64,000 bases of DNA, from contig JAEEWM010000002.1 of the NCBI GenBank assembly GCA_016287385.1, positions 1 through 64,000 on the forward strand. The letters are read 5' to 3'. The notes beneath the pieces were generated by a model. That model searched no databases, was not told where the DNA came from, and was given only the letters and a program-made list of their open reading frames with translations. How positions within the stretch are numbered: position 1 is the stretch's first letter; every line of letters starts with the position of its first letter. The position numbers and the translations under genes were made by a program. Source of the DNA: Clostridiaceae bacterium. GTDB lineage: Bacteria > Bacillota > Clostridia > Oscillospirales > Acutalibacteraceae. Positions 41,882 to 50,700 of the stretch are shown piece after piece.

Positions 41882-43786
41882 TTATTCCTCAAAGTGTATT
41901 TCTCTGTTTTTTACATAGGCAAAAGGACCCGGCTCGATAAGTCCCTTCATGCCGTCGGGCAGAGAAACAACCGTTTTCGGGGAAATGAATTTATCGGTTC
42001 TGCCTATTACGCAGTCGCCGTCCCCGTTCAGCGGTACAATAACAAAAAGCTTGAAATCATCGTTGCTTTTAAGCTTTACTCGCAGTTTTTCATCTTTTTT
42101 GAGAACCTTAAATTCGCGACTGAAATGCTCGTATACCGCAAACTCCGCGCCGCGAAGTCCCTCGACGTCGGCCGGGCTTATACAGCCCTCCTGCGTGCCG
42201 CCGTCGTTTTTCAGGTTGAACGCCGCTATTACTCCCGAGTCGCCGCATACGTTTTGCAGTTTGAATATCTGCCCGGCGGTTCGCGGGTCAATCGTAAGGC
42301 AATCGCGCGTCGGCACCGCGGGACGGTCGCAGCGAAGTATCCTGCCGTTTGAGAGGACAAGCGGCATAATGATATCGCGTATACTCCTTTTAAGCTTATC
42401 GCTTACGTATACCGGACCGCCGCTTATTGCGCGTATTACACTGTTTTTAAGCGCCTGACCGTCGTCGGTCCACCACATATCCCAGTCCTCGTGGTAGAAC
42501 TGCCCCTGAACGAGCGAGTTATAAGAGCACTGCAAAATGTGCTTTGCAAACCACTCGCGGTTTTCGGGCTGGAAATCGTCACTGCAACGGGAAACGGGGC
42601 TGTCAGTGCGGTTGAACATATCCTCGCTCGCCATACCCATGCAGTTTATCATAACGCCGCCGAAATGCTCGTTTACCGACTTCTCGATAGCGTTATGAAA
42701 GCTTCTCGCAACAAAGCCTACGCTGTCGAATTTCTTATAAAATCTGCGAGTCATGCTCTGGTTGTCGATTTTAACAAAATCGGTGCCGGCGTCTTTGAGA
42801 AAGTCGTGAAACGCCGAATAGAATCGGTACGCCTTGTCCTCTTTGTAAGACGGTATAAGATACCCGCATTCGGCGGTAAGCAGGTTGTCCTTTTGCTTTT
42901 TTGCGATAGGGCCGTCTTTTGTAACGCCTGACCAGTAACCCGTCGTAGGATGCCATACGCCGACTTTGAGACCGTATTTTTTGATTTTTTCTATCGCGCC
43001 TTTAAGACCGCCGGGAAAGCGCTTCGAGTCGGCGGCAAAATCGTACAGGGTGGAAGAGTGCATAAGGGAAAACATTTCTTCGCGCGTTTCATACTTCGCG
43101 CCGTAAAACTCGTGCACCTCGCCCCACATATCGTCTATTATCATCCATTTTACCGGTATGTTTTTGGTTTTGAATTCCTCACATTTTTCAAGCAGTTTTT
43201 CTTCGCTGACTCTTATTTCAAACGCATCCCAGCTGCACCAGCCGAGATACTCGAAAACTTCCGGGTATTCCCGCTCGGCGATAGTTTTAAGTCCGAAACC
43301 GAGATATTCCGCCGCTCGCTTTGCGGTGAGCCGCAGAAGCTCGTAAGGATCACAGCCCTCCGCGTAGACAAACGCGGGCGCGTCTATGACGTTTAAGCCC
43401 TGATACCACGAAAAAAGCTTTGCTTCGCCGCCGCGCTCACTGCCGTAAAGCACGCATTTATAATCGTCGGACACCACCGGCAGACAGACGCCGTAGCAGT
43501 CTTTTTTTCGGTAAATCAGGCATTGGATGTTATCGGGCGCCTCTTTCAGATCCCTGCCGAAAAAAGGGCGGCACCAGAATTCGCTGTGCCTGTGATCGCA
43601 CATATAGTCAATGACGTTTTCAGGGTCGAATACAAAGGAAGCACCGAGCTCGCCGTCAAGCGCCGGTTCCGTCTTGCCCTTTACCGTCACGATGTGAACG
43701 CCCTTAAAGACTTCATCGATTACGGCGACGTTATCCGCCGTCTTTTTTCCGTCAACCGTTTGTAAGTACGCACCGCTGATTTTCAT
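41882..43786 (-). CDS. GH36-type alpha-galactosidase / raffinose synthase (Sip1) family protein
   Basis: 634 aa. The central TIM barrel carries YLGWCSWDAF (near residue 182), WMIIDDMWG, VGVWHPTTGYW (near 278), FVKIDNQS (near 338, the Asp being the probable nucleophile) and SRCSDDFQPEN (near 403, probable acid/base). These are the motifs of the raffinose synthase/Sip1 branch of family 36. Plant members move galactose between sugars; bacterial ones are little studied and may split alpha-galactosides. No signal peptide, so it would act on imported sugars, but no sugar transporter is next to it. Monocistronic-looking, 52 nt after the PAP2 gene. Confidence 0.85.
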   Translation of the reverse strand: MKISGAYLQTVDGKKTADNVAVIDEVFKGVHIVTVKGKTEPALDGELGASFVFDPENVIDYMCDHRHSEFWCRPFFGRDLKEAPDNIQCLIYRKKDCYGVCLPVVSDDYKCVLYGSERGGEAKLFSWYQGLNVIDAPAFVYAEGCDPYELLRLTAKRAAEYLGFGLKTIAEREYPEVFEYLGWCSWDAFEIRVSEEKLLEKCEEFKTKNIPVKWMIIDDMWGEVHEFYGAKYETREEMFSLMHSSTLYDFAADSKRFPGGLKGAIEKIKKYGLKVGVWHPTTGYWSGVTKDGPIAKKQKDNLLTAECGYLIPSYKEDKAYRFYSAFHDFLKDAGTDFVKIDNQSMTRRFYKKFDSVGFVARSFHNAIEKSVNEHFGGVMINCMGMASEDMFNRTDSPVSRCSDDFQPENREWFAKHILQCSYNSLVQGQFYHEDWDMWWTDDGQALKNSVIRAISGGPVYVSDKLKRSIRDIIMPLVLSNGRILRCDRPAVPTRDCLTIDPRTAGQIFKLQNVCGDSGVIAAFNLKNDGGTQEGCISPADVEGLRGAEFAVYEHFSREFKVLKKDEKLRVKLKSNDDFKLFVIVPLNGDGDCVIGRTDKFISPKTVVSLPDGMKGLIEPGPFAYVKNREIHFEE

Positions 43787-43838
43787 AATGTCTCCCCGAA
43801 AGAATAAAGTAAAAAGGTTTTATTAAAATAATGACGTC

Positions 43839-44507
43839 CTATTCCTGCTTTTTGGCGATAAGAGCGCCGAAAAGCGAAAGCAGGAAGCAGGAAAGAAAAA
43901 CGCTGCCGAGTATATCGGTAAACCAGTGAACGCCTGAAAGAAGTCTGCCGACGACCGTTATTACGCCCACCGCGCAGACGAGCGCGGAAATTATATGCCG
44001 CAGAATATTTTTCTTTATATACTTCGGCAAAAGCATAATTGCGCTTCCCGAGACCACCGCCGCGAGCACGGTATGCGAAGAGGGAAAGGACGAATCAGCC
44101 GCCGTCTCGCCGAACGCCGTTATCGGACGGCAGTTTATCACCGCTTTGTCGAAGAAAACGTAGATAACCGCAAGCGCTGCGTAGAGACAGCCGAGCAGAA
44201 TTATCTCTCTGTCCACCTTAAAAATACTTTTGCGTTTTATCAGCTGAAAAACGCCGATAAGCGCAAAAACGCCGCCGCAGGCGATAGCGGCGAGGCCGGT
44301 AACCTCCGAAATCTCATACCAGGTCTCACTCTGACCGAAAAAGCAGTGCGCCCTGCCGTTAAGGTGCGAAAGACCGACCTTGCTTTCAAGACCGCATACA
44401 TATCCGACATCCACCGTTTTAAGTATAACGGTAAGCAGTATAAAAAGCATGGCGCAAAATGCCGGAAATAAAAAACGTGTATTTTGTTTCATGAAAATGT
44501 CACTCAC
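43839..44507 (-). CDS. PAP2-family membrane phosphatase
   Basis: 222 aa with about six membrane helices. The three phosphatase motifs are present: KAVINCRPIT (Lys and Arg of motif 1), SSFPSSHTVLA (motif 2) and VGRLLSGVHWFTDILGS (motif 3 with His and Asp). It should remove phosphate from lipid phosphates such as undecaprenyl pyrophosphate or phosphatidic acid on the outer membrane face. Substrate unknown. Confidence 0.9.
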   Translation of the reverse strand: MSDIFMKQNTRFLFPAFCAMLFILLTVILKTVDVGYVCGLESKVGLSHLNGRAHCFFGQSETWYEISEVTGLAAIACGGVFALIGVFQLIKRKSIFKVDREIILLGCLYAALAVIYVFFDKAVINCRPITAFGETAADSSFPSSHTVLAAVVSGSAIMLLPKYIKKNILRHIISALVCAVGVITVVGRLLSGVHWFTDILGSVFLSCFLLSLFGALIAKKQE

Positions 44508-44669
44508 TTATTATAAGTTTGATTGTATATAACGGGATTGCGGTCGCCGTAAACAAAGCCGGCGTTGTGCGCGTTGCCTTCACGCTTTCCCCGGTCTCAG
44601 GGCGATACCCTGCTTTTTCCCTTAATACCATATTCCGAAACGCGGCGGTAAATGCCGCGACTTTAATTT

Positions 44670-45608
44670 TCAGTTTTTTGCCGTCATTTCAAGCTCAATG
44701 CAAAAAAAACCGCCGCCAAGCGCCGCGGGAAGCGCCCGGTCGTTTGTTACCGTGATTTCTTTTCCGTTCTCAAAAACAAAGGTGAGCGATTTTTCGCGTT
44801 CAAGGGCGTATTCGTTTTTCGGTAAGCGGTTCCACAAAAGCAGACCGTTGTCTTTAATACTTGACTTTACAGCGAGTACGGTTTTCGCGTCTACCGGCTT
44901 TTCACTTTCGTAAATATCGCCGCCGTCATACTGAGAGGCTTTTTTGTTTGTCGCGGTGCCGTCGGGCAAAAACGAGAGCGTCGCTTTGGTAAAACCGCCT
45001 TCGCGCTTTTCTTCGAACACTATTTTTTTAAGCGCCGATACATCGGGGGCGGCGATACTCTCACGCTTTAAGTATGAGTCGATAAGCTTTGCCGTTTCCC
45101 GCGCGGCGCCGCGCGGCAGAACGGGGCACTGATTATCCGAAAAGCTTATCCTTTCGCCGCTTGAATAAACGATTTTCACACCGCCGCCGAAGTTTTCGGG
45201 CAAACCGTGCGTGGTTGAATTATAACCGTTTTGCTTTGCAAGGTCATATTTCTTCACAATGGCGTCAAGCTCGGGAAATATGTTTCCCTTAACAAGTGAA
45301 AAAACGGGGGCTTCGGGATCGGCGCGGTGTGAAGAAGCGGTTTGAAGGAACAAAAAAGCGTTCTCACCGCACTTTGAGGCAAAAGCGGAGATATACTGTA
45401 TATCCGAAAATTTTTCGGCTTTCGCGCCGGAGTCCCCGACAACAAAACCAAGCGCCGAGGTCACGTCAAACAGCACGATATCCTCAGATTTGATTTCTTT
45501 GGGCGCACTTTTGTCGAGGGTGGCGTCGGTTCCTCCGCATTCGTTCGGGCGGGTGCTTTTAAGTATTATGATATTTTTGTCTTTTTTTCTTTTTAAGAAA
45601 TCGGGCAT
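44670..45608 (-). CDS. Hypothetical protein, 312 aa
   Basis: I do not recognise this protein. It has a Lys-rich start (FLKRKKDKNIIILK), no signal peptide and no membrane segment. Strand-rich segments such as GGGVKIVYSSGERISFSDNQCPVLP and TKATLSFLPDGTATNK suggest a beta fold, and the end repeats the theme LTFVFENGKEITVTNDRALP. GGAGGA precedes the ATG, and codon use is like the neighbours, so it is a real gene. A weak hairpin lies just after its stop (44641-44658). The gap 44508-44669 holds nothing else I can name. Confidence 0.7.
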   Translation of the reverse strand: MPDFLKRKKDKNIIILKSTRPNECGGTDATLDKSAPKEIKSEDIVLFDVTSALGFVVGDSGAKAEKFSDIQYISAFASKCGENAFLFLQTASSHRADPEAPVFSLVKGNIFPELDAIVKKYDLAKQNGYNSTTHGLPENFGGGVKIVYSSGERISFSDNQCPVLPRGAARETAKLIDSYLKRESIAAPDVSALKKIVFEEKREGGFTKATLSFLPDGTATNKKASQYDGGDIYESEKPVDAKTVLAVKSSIKDNGLLLWNRLPKNEYALEREKSLTFVFENGKEITVTNDRALPAALGGGFFCIELEMTAKN

Positions 45609-45643
45609 AGTATCCTCCGTTTTATCCGGACCGGATTTAGCGC

Positions 45644-46732
45644 TCAGCCATTTTCGGGTTCCGGCATTTCCTTTTTCATTTCAAACTTGTTTTCATACAT
45701 CTTTTTGTCCGCGTTTCGCAGTACGTCGTCTATCAAATCGCCGGGCATTTTAACGGCATAGCCGAAGGCGCAGGAATACTCGGTTTTATCAAGTGCGTCT
45801 TTCATAAGCAATATTGCCTTTTTCATCTCCGCCTCATCGGAATTCGTATAAAGAATTATAAATTCATCGCCGCCTATGCGGTATGCCATACCGTGTTCAA
45901 GACGGTTGCTTTTCAGTATTTCCGCGATGGTTTTAAGGGCCTTATCGCCAGCTTCGTGCCCGTAATTATCGTTTAAGTATTTCAGGTAGTTCATATCCAC
46001 CGAAACAATTCCGGTTATCGATTTTTTAAGCGTTTCTGTATCCTGATAAAAGCACTGGCGGTTAAGCAGACGGGTGAGGGTATCGAGCTTTGCTTCGTGT
46101 ATATAAATGAAAATGTAGTATACCAATATGCTGGTGGCAAATAGCTCGCCGTAGTCATTGTTCGATTCGTAGGCGGTGTAGAACAGCACACCCACGATTG
46201 CCGCGACGACTATATAACCGTATGCAAAACGGTTCATATATGAATAGCCCCTGAAGAAACGGATGTTGTAAATCAGGAAAATTACGAGGTAAAGCCCGAA
46301 AACGGCATACGGCAGGTTGGAAAGCGGACCGCCCATGTAATGATTGTCATCCGTATAGTAACAAACGAGGTGAGACCACTGCGAGGTGAAATAAAGCGGA
46401 ATGCTGAGTATCTCGGGCGCGAGCAAAAGCAGATATTTACCCTTTGATAAAGTGCCGGGCATAAGCAACCGCATAATTACGATAAGTATTACCGGATAGA
46501 TCGAATAAATGCAGGCGGTGAGCATCGGCCGCAGTAAGCTTAAATGCTCAAAGGATTGCGTGCATTTTTCGGCAAAAAAGACGAGAGATTCCGCGATAAG
46601 CAGTACAATGACCCATAAGGTCAGTTTTTTCGCTTTCTTTGATATATGCACACTCAGCTTGAGCATTATCAGCAGACCGATAAGTTCAAAATACATTATG
46701 TAATTTCCCAGAATGAATTCTCTTATTTGCAC
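45644..46732 (-). CDS. Membrane diguanylate cyclase (GGDEF)
   Basis: 362 aa. Residues 1 to about 200 hold about seven hydrophobic segments. The GGDEF domain starts at KLDTLTRLLNRQCFYQD and has VDMNYLKYLNDNYGHEAGD and the active site RIGGDEF near residue 286. The position of the inhibitory RxxD reads RLEH, so that site is not canonical. The start is GTG at 46732 with AAGGAG 10 nt before it. It lies in a long minus-strand run of genes with an HD-GYP gene three genes upstream. The first cyclase (32465) is a distant paralogue. Confidence 0.92.
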   Translation of the reverse strand: MQIREFILGNYIMYFELIGLLIMLKLSVHISKKAKKLTLWVIVLLIAESLVFFAEKCTQSFEHLSLLRPMLTACIYSIYPVILIVIMRLLMPGTLSKGKYLLLLAPEILSIPLYFTSQWSHLVCYYTDDNHYMGGPLSNLPYAVFGLYLVIFLIYNIRFFRGYSYMNRFAYGYIVVAAIVGVLFYTAYESNNDYGELFATSILVYYIFIYIHEAKLDTLTRLLNRQCFYQDTETLKKSITGIVSVDMNYLKYLNDNYGHEAGDKALKTIAEILKSNRLEHGMAYRIGGDEFIILYTNSDEAEMKKAILLMKDALDKTEYSCAFGYAVKMPGDLIDDVLRNADKKMYENKFEMKKEMPEPENG

Positions 46733-46759
46733 TTGAAAAACTCCTTGATAAATTCTCGG

Positions 46760-47386
46760 TTAAAATATTTGTCCGGGAAGCTTGAGCTTCAGCTTTTTCG
46801 GAAAGTCCCGGTCGAATTCCTCAACGTCCTTATCGTCCACGTAATACCCCTGCGGCGTAAGGTAAACGCCGGTGACGCTGTCAAGATATCCTTTTTTAAG
46901 CTCTTTGCAAAGGAAAAAAGACGAGTCCGCACCCTCCGGCAAGTCGTGATATCTTATCCCGAATCTGCTTGCGTAATCAAATCCGCTTTTGCCGTAAAAC
47001 AATATATTACCCTCGAACAGCACCGCTCCGAAGCCGAGTTCGGCTGCCCTTTCAAGCGAATAATCAAGCAGTATTTTGCCGTAGCCCTTGCGTTTAAGGT
47101 CGGGCGTTATGCAGATAGGACCCATGGTAAGAACGGGCACATCATTTCCGCCGTCGTCCTTTATCACGGTTTTCATAAACATATTCTGACCGATAAGCAC
47201 GCCGTCCTTTTCCATAACGAAGTCAAGTTCCTTTACAAACGCCGGGTCGTTACGCAGTACGTGTATGACGTAATGCTCACTGCAGCCGGGTCTGTATACG
47301 TTCCAGAACGATTCTCTTATAAGGTTTTCAACCGCGCGGCGCTCTCCGGGCGCTTCCGCGCGTATAATATAATCATTTTTTTGCAT
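46760..47386 (-). CDS. GNAT-family N-acetyltransferase
   Basis: 208 aa. The acetyl-CoA loop is RKGYGKILL, after strand VLTMGPICITPDLKR; FEGNILFYGKSGFDYASRFGIRY is the C-terminal motif B. It resembles the YhbS-like branch. The substrate is unknown. It is 27 nt before the GGDEF gene. Confidence 0.88.
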   Translation of the reverse strand: MQKNDYIIRAEAPGERRAVENLIRESFWNVYRPGCSEHYVIHVLRNDPAFVKELDFVMEKDGVLIGQNMFMKTVIKDDGGNDVPVLTMGPICITPDLKRKGYGKILLDYSLERAAELGFGAVLFEGNILFYGKSGFDYASRFGIRYHDLPEGADSSFFLCKELKKGYLDSVTGVYLTPQGYYVDDKDVEEFDRDFPKKLKLKLPGQIF

Positions 47387-47474
47387 AGTTTCACCATTCT
47401 TCAGATTGAGGTTTTGCGCTTTGCGCGGTAAAGGGAATAAGTCCGCAACCTTTCTGCCGTCCCTTTTTTTCGGC

Positions 47475-48023
47475 TTAAAGTCGCACGGCGGACTCCCACT
47501 CTTCTTTTGTAAGGCGGTTATAATGCTCGGTTCTTAAATCGCCCATAAGCTTGTTGGGCTTGTCTTTTTCGGTGTGGTGGTAAATAAAGCCGCACTTTTC
47601 CTGCGTGCGCTTCGATTTTTCGTTGCCGTCATAGTAGCCGCACCACACGGCGTCGCAGCCGAGGTCGCAAAAGGCGTACCGAAGCAGAATCCGCGCCGCC
47701 TCGGGTATGTAGCCGTTGCCCCAAAAGGGCTTGCCTATCCAAAAGCCAAGCTCAAGTTCTTTTCCCGTAGCTTTCGCCGTTGTCTGCGTCGGCTCGTGAA
47801 AACCGATGCTTCCTATCGCGCGGTTATCGCTTATAAGACATACGGCGTAGGTCTCCGGCTCGGATAAAACGGTTTTTATCACCTCGCGGCTGTTTTCCAC
47901 GCTCACGTGCGGCGGCCAGCCCGCCGCGGGACCGATGTCGGGGTCTTTTGCGTATTCATATAAGCTTTCGGCGTCGGATTCATGCCACGGCCGAAGTAAA
48001 AGTCTTTTGGTGACGAAAATCAT
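47475..48023 (-). CDS. GNAT acetyltransferase, RimJ/RimL type
   Basis: 182 aa. N-terminal TKRLLLRPWHESDAESLYEYAKD is the common start of this family, followed by GSIGFHEP, ELGFWIGKPFWGNGYIPEAARILL (acetyl-CoA site) and NEKSKRTQEKCGF. Members acetylate ribosomal proteins or small molecules. It is followed by the other GNAT gene after an 88-nt gap and preceded by HD-GYP. Confidence 0.9.
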   Translation of the reverse strand: MIFVTKRLLLRPWHESDAESLYEYAKDPDIGPAAGWPPHVSVENSREVIKTVLSEPETYAVCLISDNRAIGSIGFHEPTQTTAKATGKELELGFWIGKPFWGNGYIPEAARILLRYAFCDLGCDAVWCGYYDGNEKSKRTQEKCGFIYHHTEKDKPNKLMGDLRTEHYNRLTKEEWESAVRL

Positions 48024-48043
48024 ATTTTTTTAGTCTCGCCTTA

Positions 48044-49318
48044 TCAGATACGGCAGAAATCTTCCCTGTGATTTAAAAAGACCTCGACGAGCTTCGGGTC
48101 GAAATGTTCGCCCGATTCCTCCTCAATTATTCTGAACGCCTCATCGGCGGGTATCGGTTCTTTATAACAGCGCTTTGAAACAAGCGCGTCAAAAACGTCG
48201 GCAATAGCCATAATGCGGGCGGAAAGCGGAATTTCTTCGCCTTTAAGACCTTTCGGGTATCCCTTGCCGTTCCACTTTTCATGGTGGCAGGCGGCGATGT
48301 CTGCCGCCGCTGATATGTATTCGTCGTCCGCAACGCCGTTTAACACTTCACGTATGATCTCGCCGCCGGCGGGCGTGTGCTGTTTCATCTGTTCGTATTC
48401 TTCTTCGGTGAGCTTGCCGGGTTTTCTTAAAATTTTATCCGATACTACTATTTTTCCAACATCGTGCATAGGGGCAAGCATACGTATCATATCGATAAAT
48501 GCATCACTTAGAGCGTCGCTGTAAACGCCGTCGTTTCTGGCGTCGCGCGCGAGTGTTTCCACAAATGCGGCGGTACGCGAAACGTGGCCTCCGGTTTCGG
48601 TGTCGCGGTTTTCTATCAAGCTCGCAAGACTTGTGATTATATGCTCCTGCATACTCGTAAGTTTTTTCTGATTTGCAACAAGCTCCGATTTTATATCCTG
48701 CTGAACAAGGTCGTTATAGTATATGTAGCAAAGACTCGCGCTGAGCGCTATCGCGATATAGGTGATGTTAAGCTTGTATAAGGTCATCGGCACTATACCC
48801 GCGACGAGTATAACCAGTATCATTATAATCGTGACCGCGTCTCTGTGGCGGAATCTTTTACCTACGAAAGTCATACAAACTATGAGGTAAAGCAAGCTTA
48901 CAAAGTAGAATATGCCGTAGATAAAGAAGTAGTTTCCGCGCTGATATCCGTTTTCGGCAAAGTAAAAAATCAAACCGAAGGGCGCGGATATTATTTCGGC
49001 AACGGCGCTCGCCGATACAAAGAATATCGCAAACTTGGCCTGCTTTGTAAGACCCAGCGCACCGGTGAACAGTACGCCGAGCAGGGGAGATATCGAAAAC
49101 TGCAAAACGGTAATTACCGTAAGCGGTATTTTGTAGGCGGGATTATAATATCCGCAATGCACGGCATATTCCGCCGCCGCGCAGAGCATTATGGAAATAA
49201 AGGTCAGCAGATACCACGTTTTTTGCGTTTTGGTAAATCCCGAATAATTCAGCACGTGGAGCAGCATTGCTATCATCATCAATTCGGTCATTATAATAAC
49301 GCTTGTATAAAATGTCAT
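48044..49318 (-). CDS. HD-GYP domain phosphodiesterase with membrane sensor
   Basis: 424 aa. About seven hydrophobic segments in residues 1-205, a coiled linker (SELVANQKKLTSMQEHI), then the HD-GYP domain: DTETGGHVSRT, MHDVGKIVV (near 285), KQHTPAGGEII, CHHEKWNGKGYPKGLKGEEIPLSARIMAIADVFDAL. All catalytic His/Asp and the GYP motif are present, so it should cleave c-di-GMP. A decayed copy of its last 50 codons lies just upstream (49379-49545). Confidence 0.95.
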   Translation of the reverse strand: MTFYTSVIIMTELMMIAMLLHVLNYSGFTKTQKTWYLLTFISIMLCAAAEYAVHCGYYNPAYKIPLTVITVLQFSISPLLGVLFTGALGLTKQAKFAIFFVSASAVAEIISAPFGLIFYFAENGYQRGNYFFIYGIFYFVSLLYLIVCMTFVGKRFRHRDAVTIIMILVILVAGIVPMTLYKLNITYIAIALSASLCYIYYNDLVQQDIKSELVANQKKLTSMQEHIITSLASLIENRDTETGGHVSRTAAFVETLARDARNDGVYSDALSDAFIDMIRMLAPMHDVGKIVVSDKILRKPGKLTEEEYEQMKQHTPAGGEIIREVLNGVADDEYISAAADIAACHHEKWNGKGYPKGLKGEEIPLSARIMAIADVFDALVSKRCYKEPIPADEAFRIIEEESGEHFDPKLVEVFLNHREDFCRI

Positions 49319-49378
49319 CGTTTTAACCCGCCTTTTAGGTTTGTGTTTTTACTTTATAAGCTAATTCTGCGCTGATTG

Positions 49379-49545
49379 TCATTTGAAAACCGCGCCGATT
49401 TTCTTTTGATATTCTAAGGCTTCTTCAAACTCTTTTTTCGTCGGCTGCCCCGAGTCCTCTTCAACGATCCCGAACGTCTCTTCAACCGGTATTGGTTCTT
49501 TACGGCAACGCTTTGAAACGGGCGCGTCAAAAACGTCGGCAAAGC
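49379..49545 (-). pseudogene. Remnant of a duplicated HD-GYP C-terminus
   Basis: Translated on the minus strand it reads FADVFDAPVSKRCRKEPIP then VEETFGIVEEDSG, matching the intact neighbour's ADVFDALVSKRCYKEPIP and ADEAFRIIEEESG. It then runs into an unrelated Lys-rich tail (PTKKEFEEALEYQKKIGAVFK) and a TGA. No start codon or the rest of the domain is present. At the DNA level the stretch that reads tattggttctttacggc is close to the intact gene's tatcggttctttataac. It is what is left of a tandem duplication. Confidence 0.85.
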
Positions 49546-49579
49546 AAAACCGGATCGGGATCTGTTTGATATTTCGGTT

Positions 49580-50563
49580 TTACGTCCGCAGGCGGGGATT
49601 CTTTTCGTAACTCATTTTAAGCTCGCTAAGGCGGCCGTTTTTCTTTGCAAGAATAAGGACAACCGCGGCAAGCAGTAAATCGGCAAATATGGCGGGCAGC
49701 GCGGCCTCTACGCCGAAGTCGTAATTATAAATCAGATTGTTTGTGCCCTTTGCCGCCTCAAGCCCGAACACCGATAATTCGGATACAAGACCGCTGTTGG
49801 GCAGACCGAAGATAAAGTTTTGCGTAAAGTTCCACATGGTGTGCAGACCTATCGCCACCCAGATACTGCCCGTATACCAGCGGACAAGCGAATAAGATAA
49901 GCCGCACACAGCAATCGATATAATAGCCAGAACGCTTACGCCGTCGTTGAATATGTGAAGTAATCCGAAAAATATGCCGTTTGCAAGCACCGCCACCCAT
50001 ACGGGATAGCGGATACATATCCTTTCGTACATAAAGCCCCTGCACCACAGCTCTTCGGAGGCGCTTTGTATAAATACCATCAGCAGCGCGTAAAGCAGAG
50101 TAGGTATATAGCCGGCGCTGAAGCTGAAATAAAACGCGACGTCGCCGTGGAGCATGGCGCAGACTATGCAGGCAAAATTAGAAAGAAAGCCCAGTGCCAG
50201 CCCGAGCAGCAACATTGTCACGGTGTTTTTCTGTGAAGGCTCATAGGTATCCTCTATAACTCTTATTTTGTGGTCTTTACCCCTGCCTTCGGGAAGAAAA
50301 GATCTTAATATAAAACGGTTCTTTTTGATTATAAGGCATACGAGGATTATCGTTATGACCGCGCCGATGGTAGGCGTATAGTATTCATTTATAAAAACCA
50401 CCGACGAAGACGCTCCGCCGAAAAGCCGAACGATTAGCCGAACGATTAAATCCACACCGACTTCGACAAAAGACGACAGAAAAAAGTATAAAGCGATCAT
50501 TAAAAATATGATCCACAGAATAAAATTACTGAATTTGAATTTCCGCGGTTTTATTTCTTCCAT
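49580..50563 (-). CDS. CPBP-family intramembrane metalloprotease
   Basis: 327 aa with about eight membrane helices. The three motifs are SASEELWCRGFMYER (EExxxR), FFGLLHIFN (FxxxH) and GLHTMWNFTQNF (HxxxN). Bacterial relatives include proteins that protect from bacteriocins (Abi) or process membrane proteins. GGAGGA precedes the ATG. The substrate is unknown; it stands between the HD-GYP remnant and the GIY-YIG gene, with nothing obvious as a partner. Confidence 0.9.
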   Translation of the reverse strand: MEEIKPRKFKFSNFILWIIFLMIALYFFLSSFVEVGVDLIVRLIVRLFGGASSSVVFINEYYTPTIGAVITIILVCLIIKKNRFILRSFLPEGRGKDHKIRVIEDTYEPSQKNTVTMLLLGLALGFLSNFACIVCAMLHGDVAFYFSFSAGYIPTLLYALLMVFIQSASEELWCRGFMYERICIRYPVWVAVLANGIFFGLLHIFNDGVSVLAIISIAVCGLSYSLVRWYTGSIWVAIGLHTMWNFTQNFIFGLPNSGLVSELSVFGLEAAKGTNNLIYNYDFGVEAALPAIFADLLLAAVVLILAKKNGRLSELKMSYEKNPRLRT

Positions 50564-50700
50564 TTTTTTATCCTCCGGGTTTTTATATTGGTTCTGATAT
50601 CTGTCAGGAATTTATATCGCTGCGAAGCAGCTTGCAAATTGTCTCGACATAGATTAGTCATTCAAACATATCGATATACCATATAAAATGCATAATAAAA

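Noticed and set aside
50620-50632. GCTGC-GAA-GCAGC hairpin after the GIY-YIG gene as terminator
   Set aside because: The stem is only 5 bp and there is no T-run.
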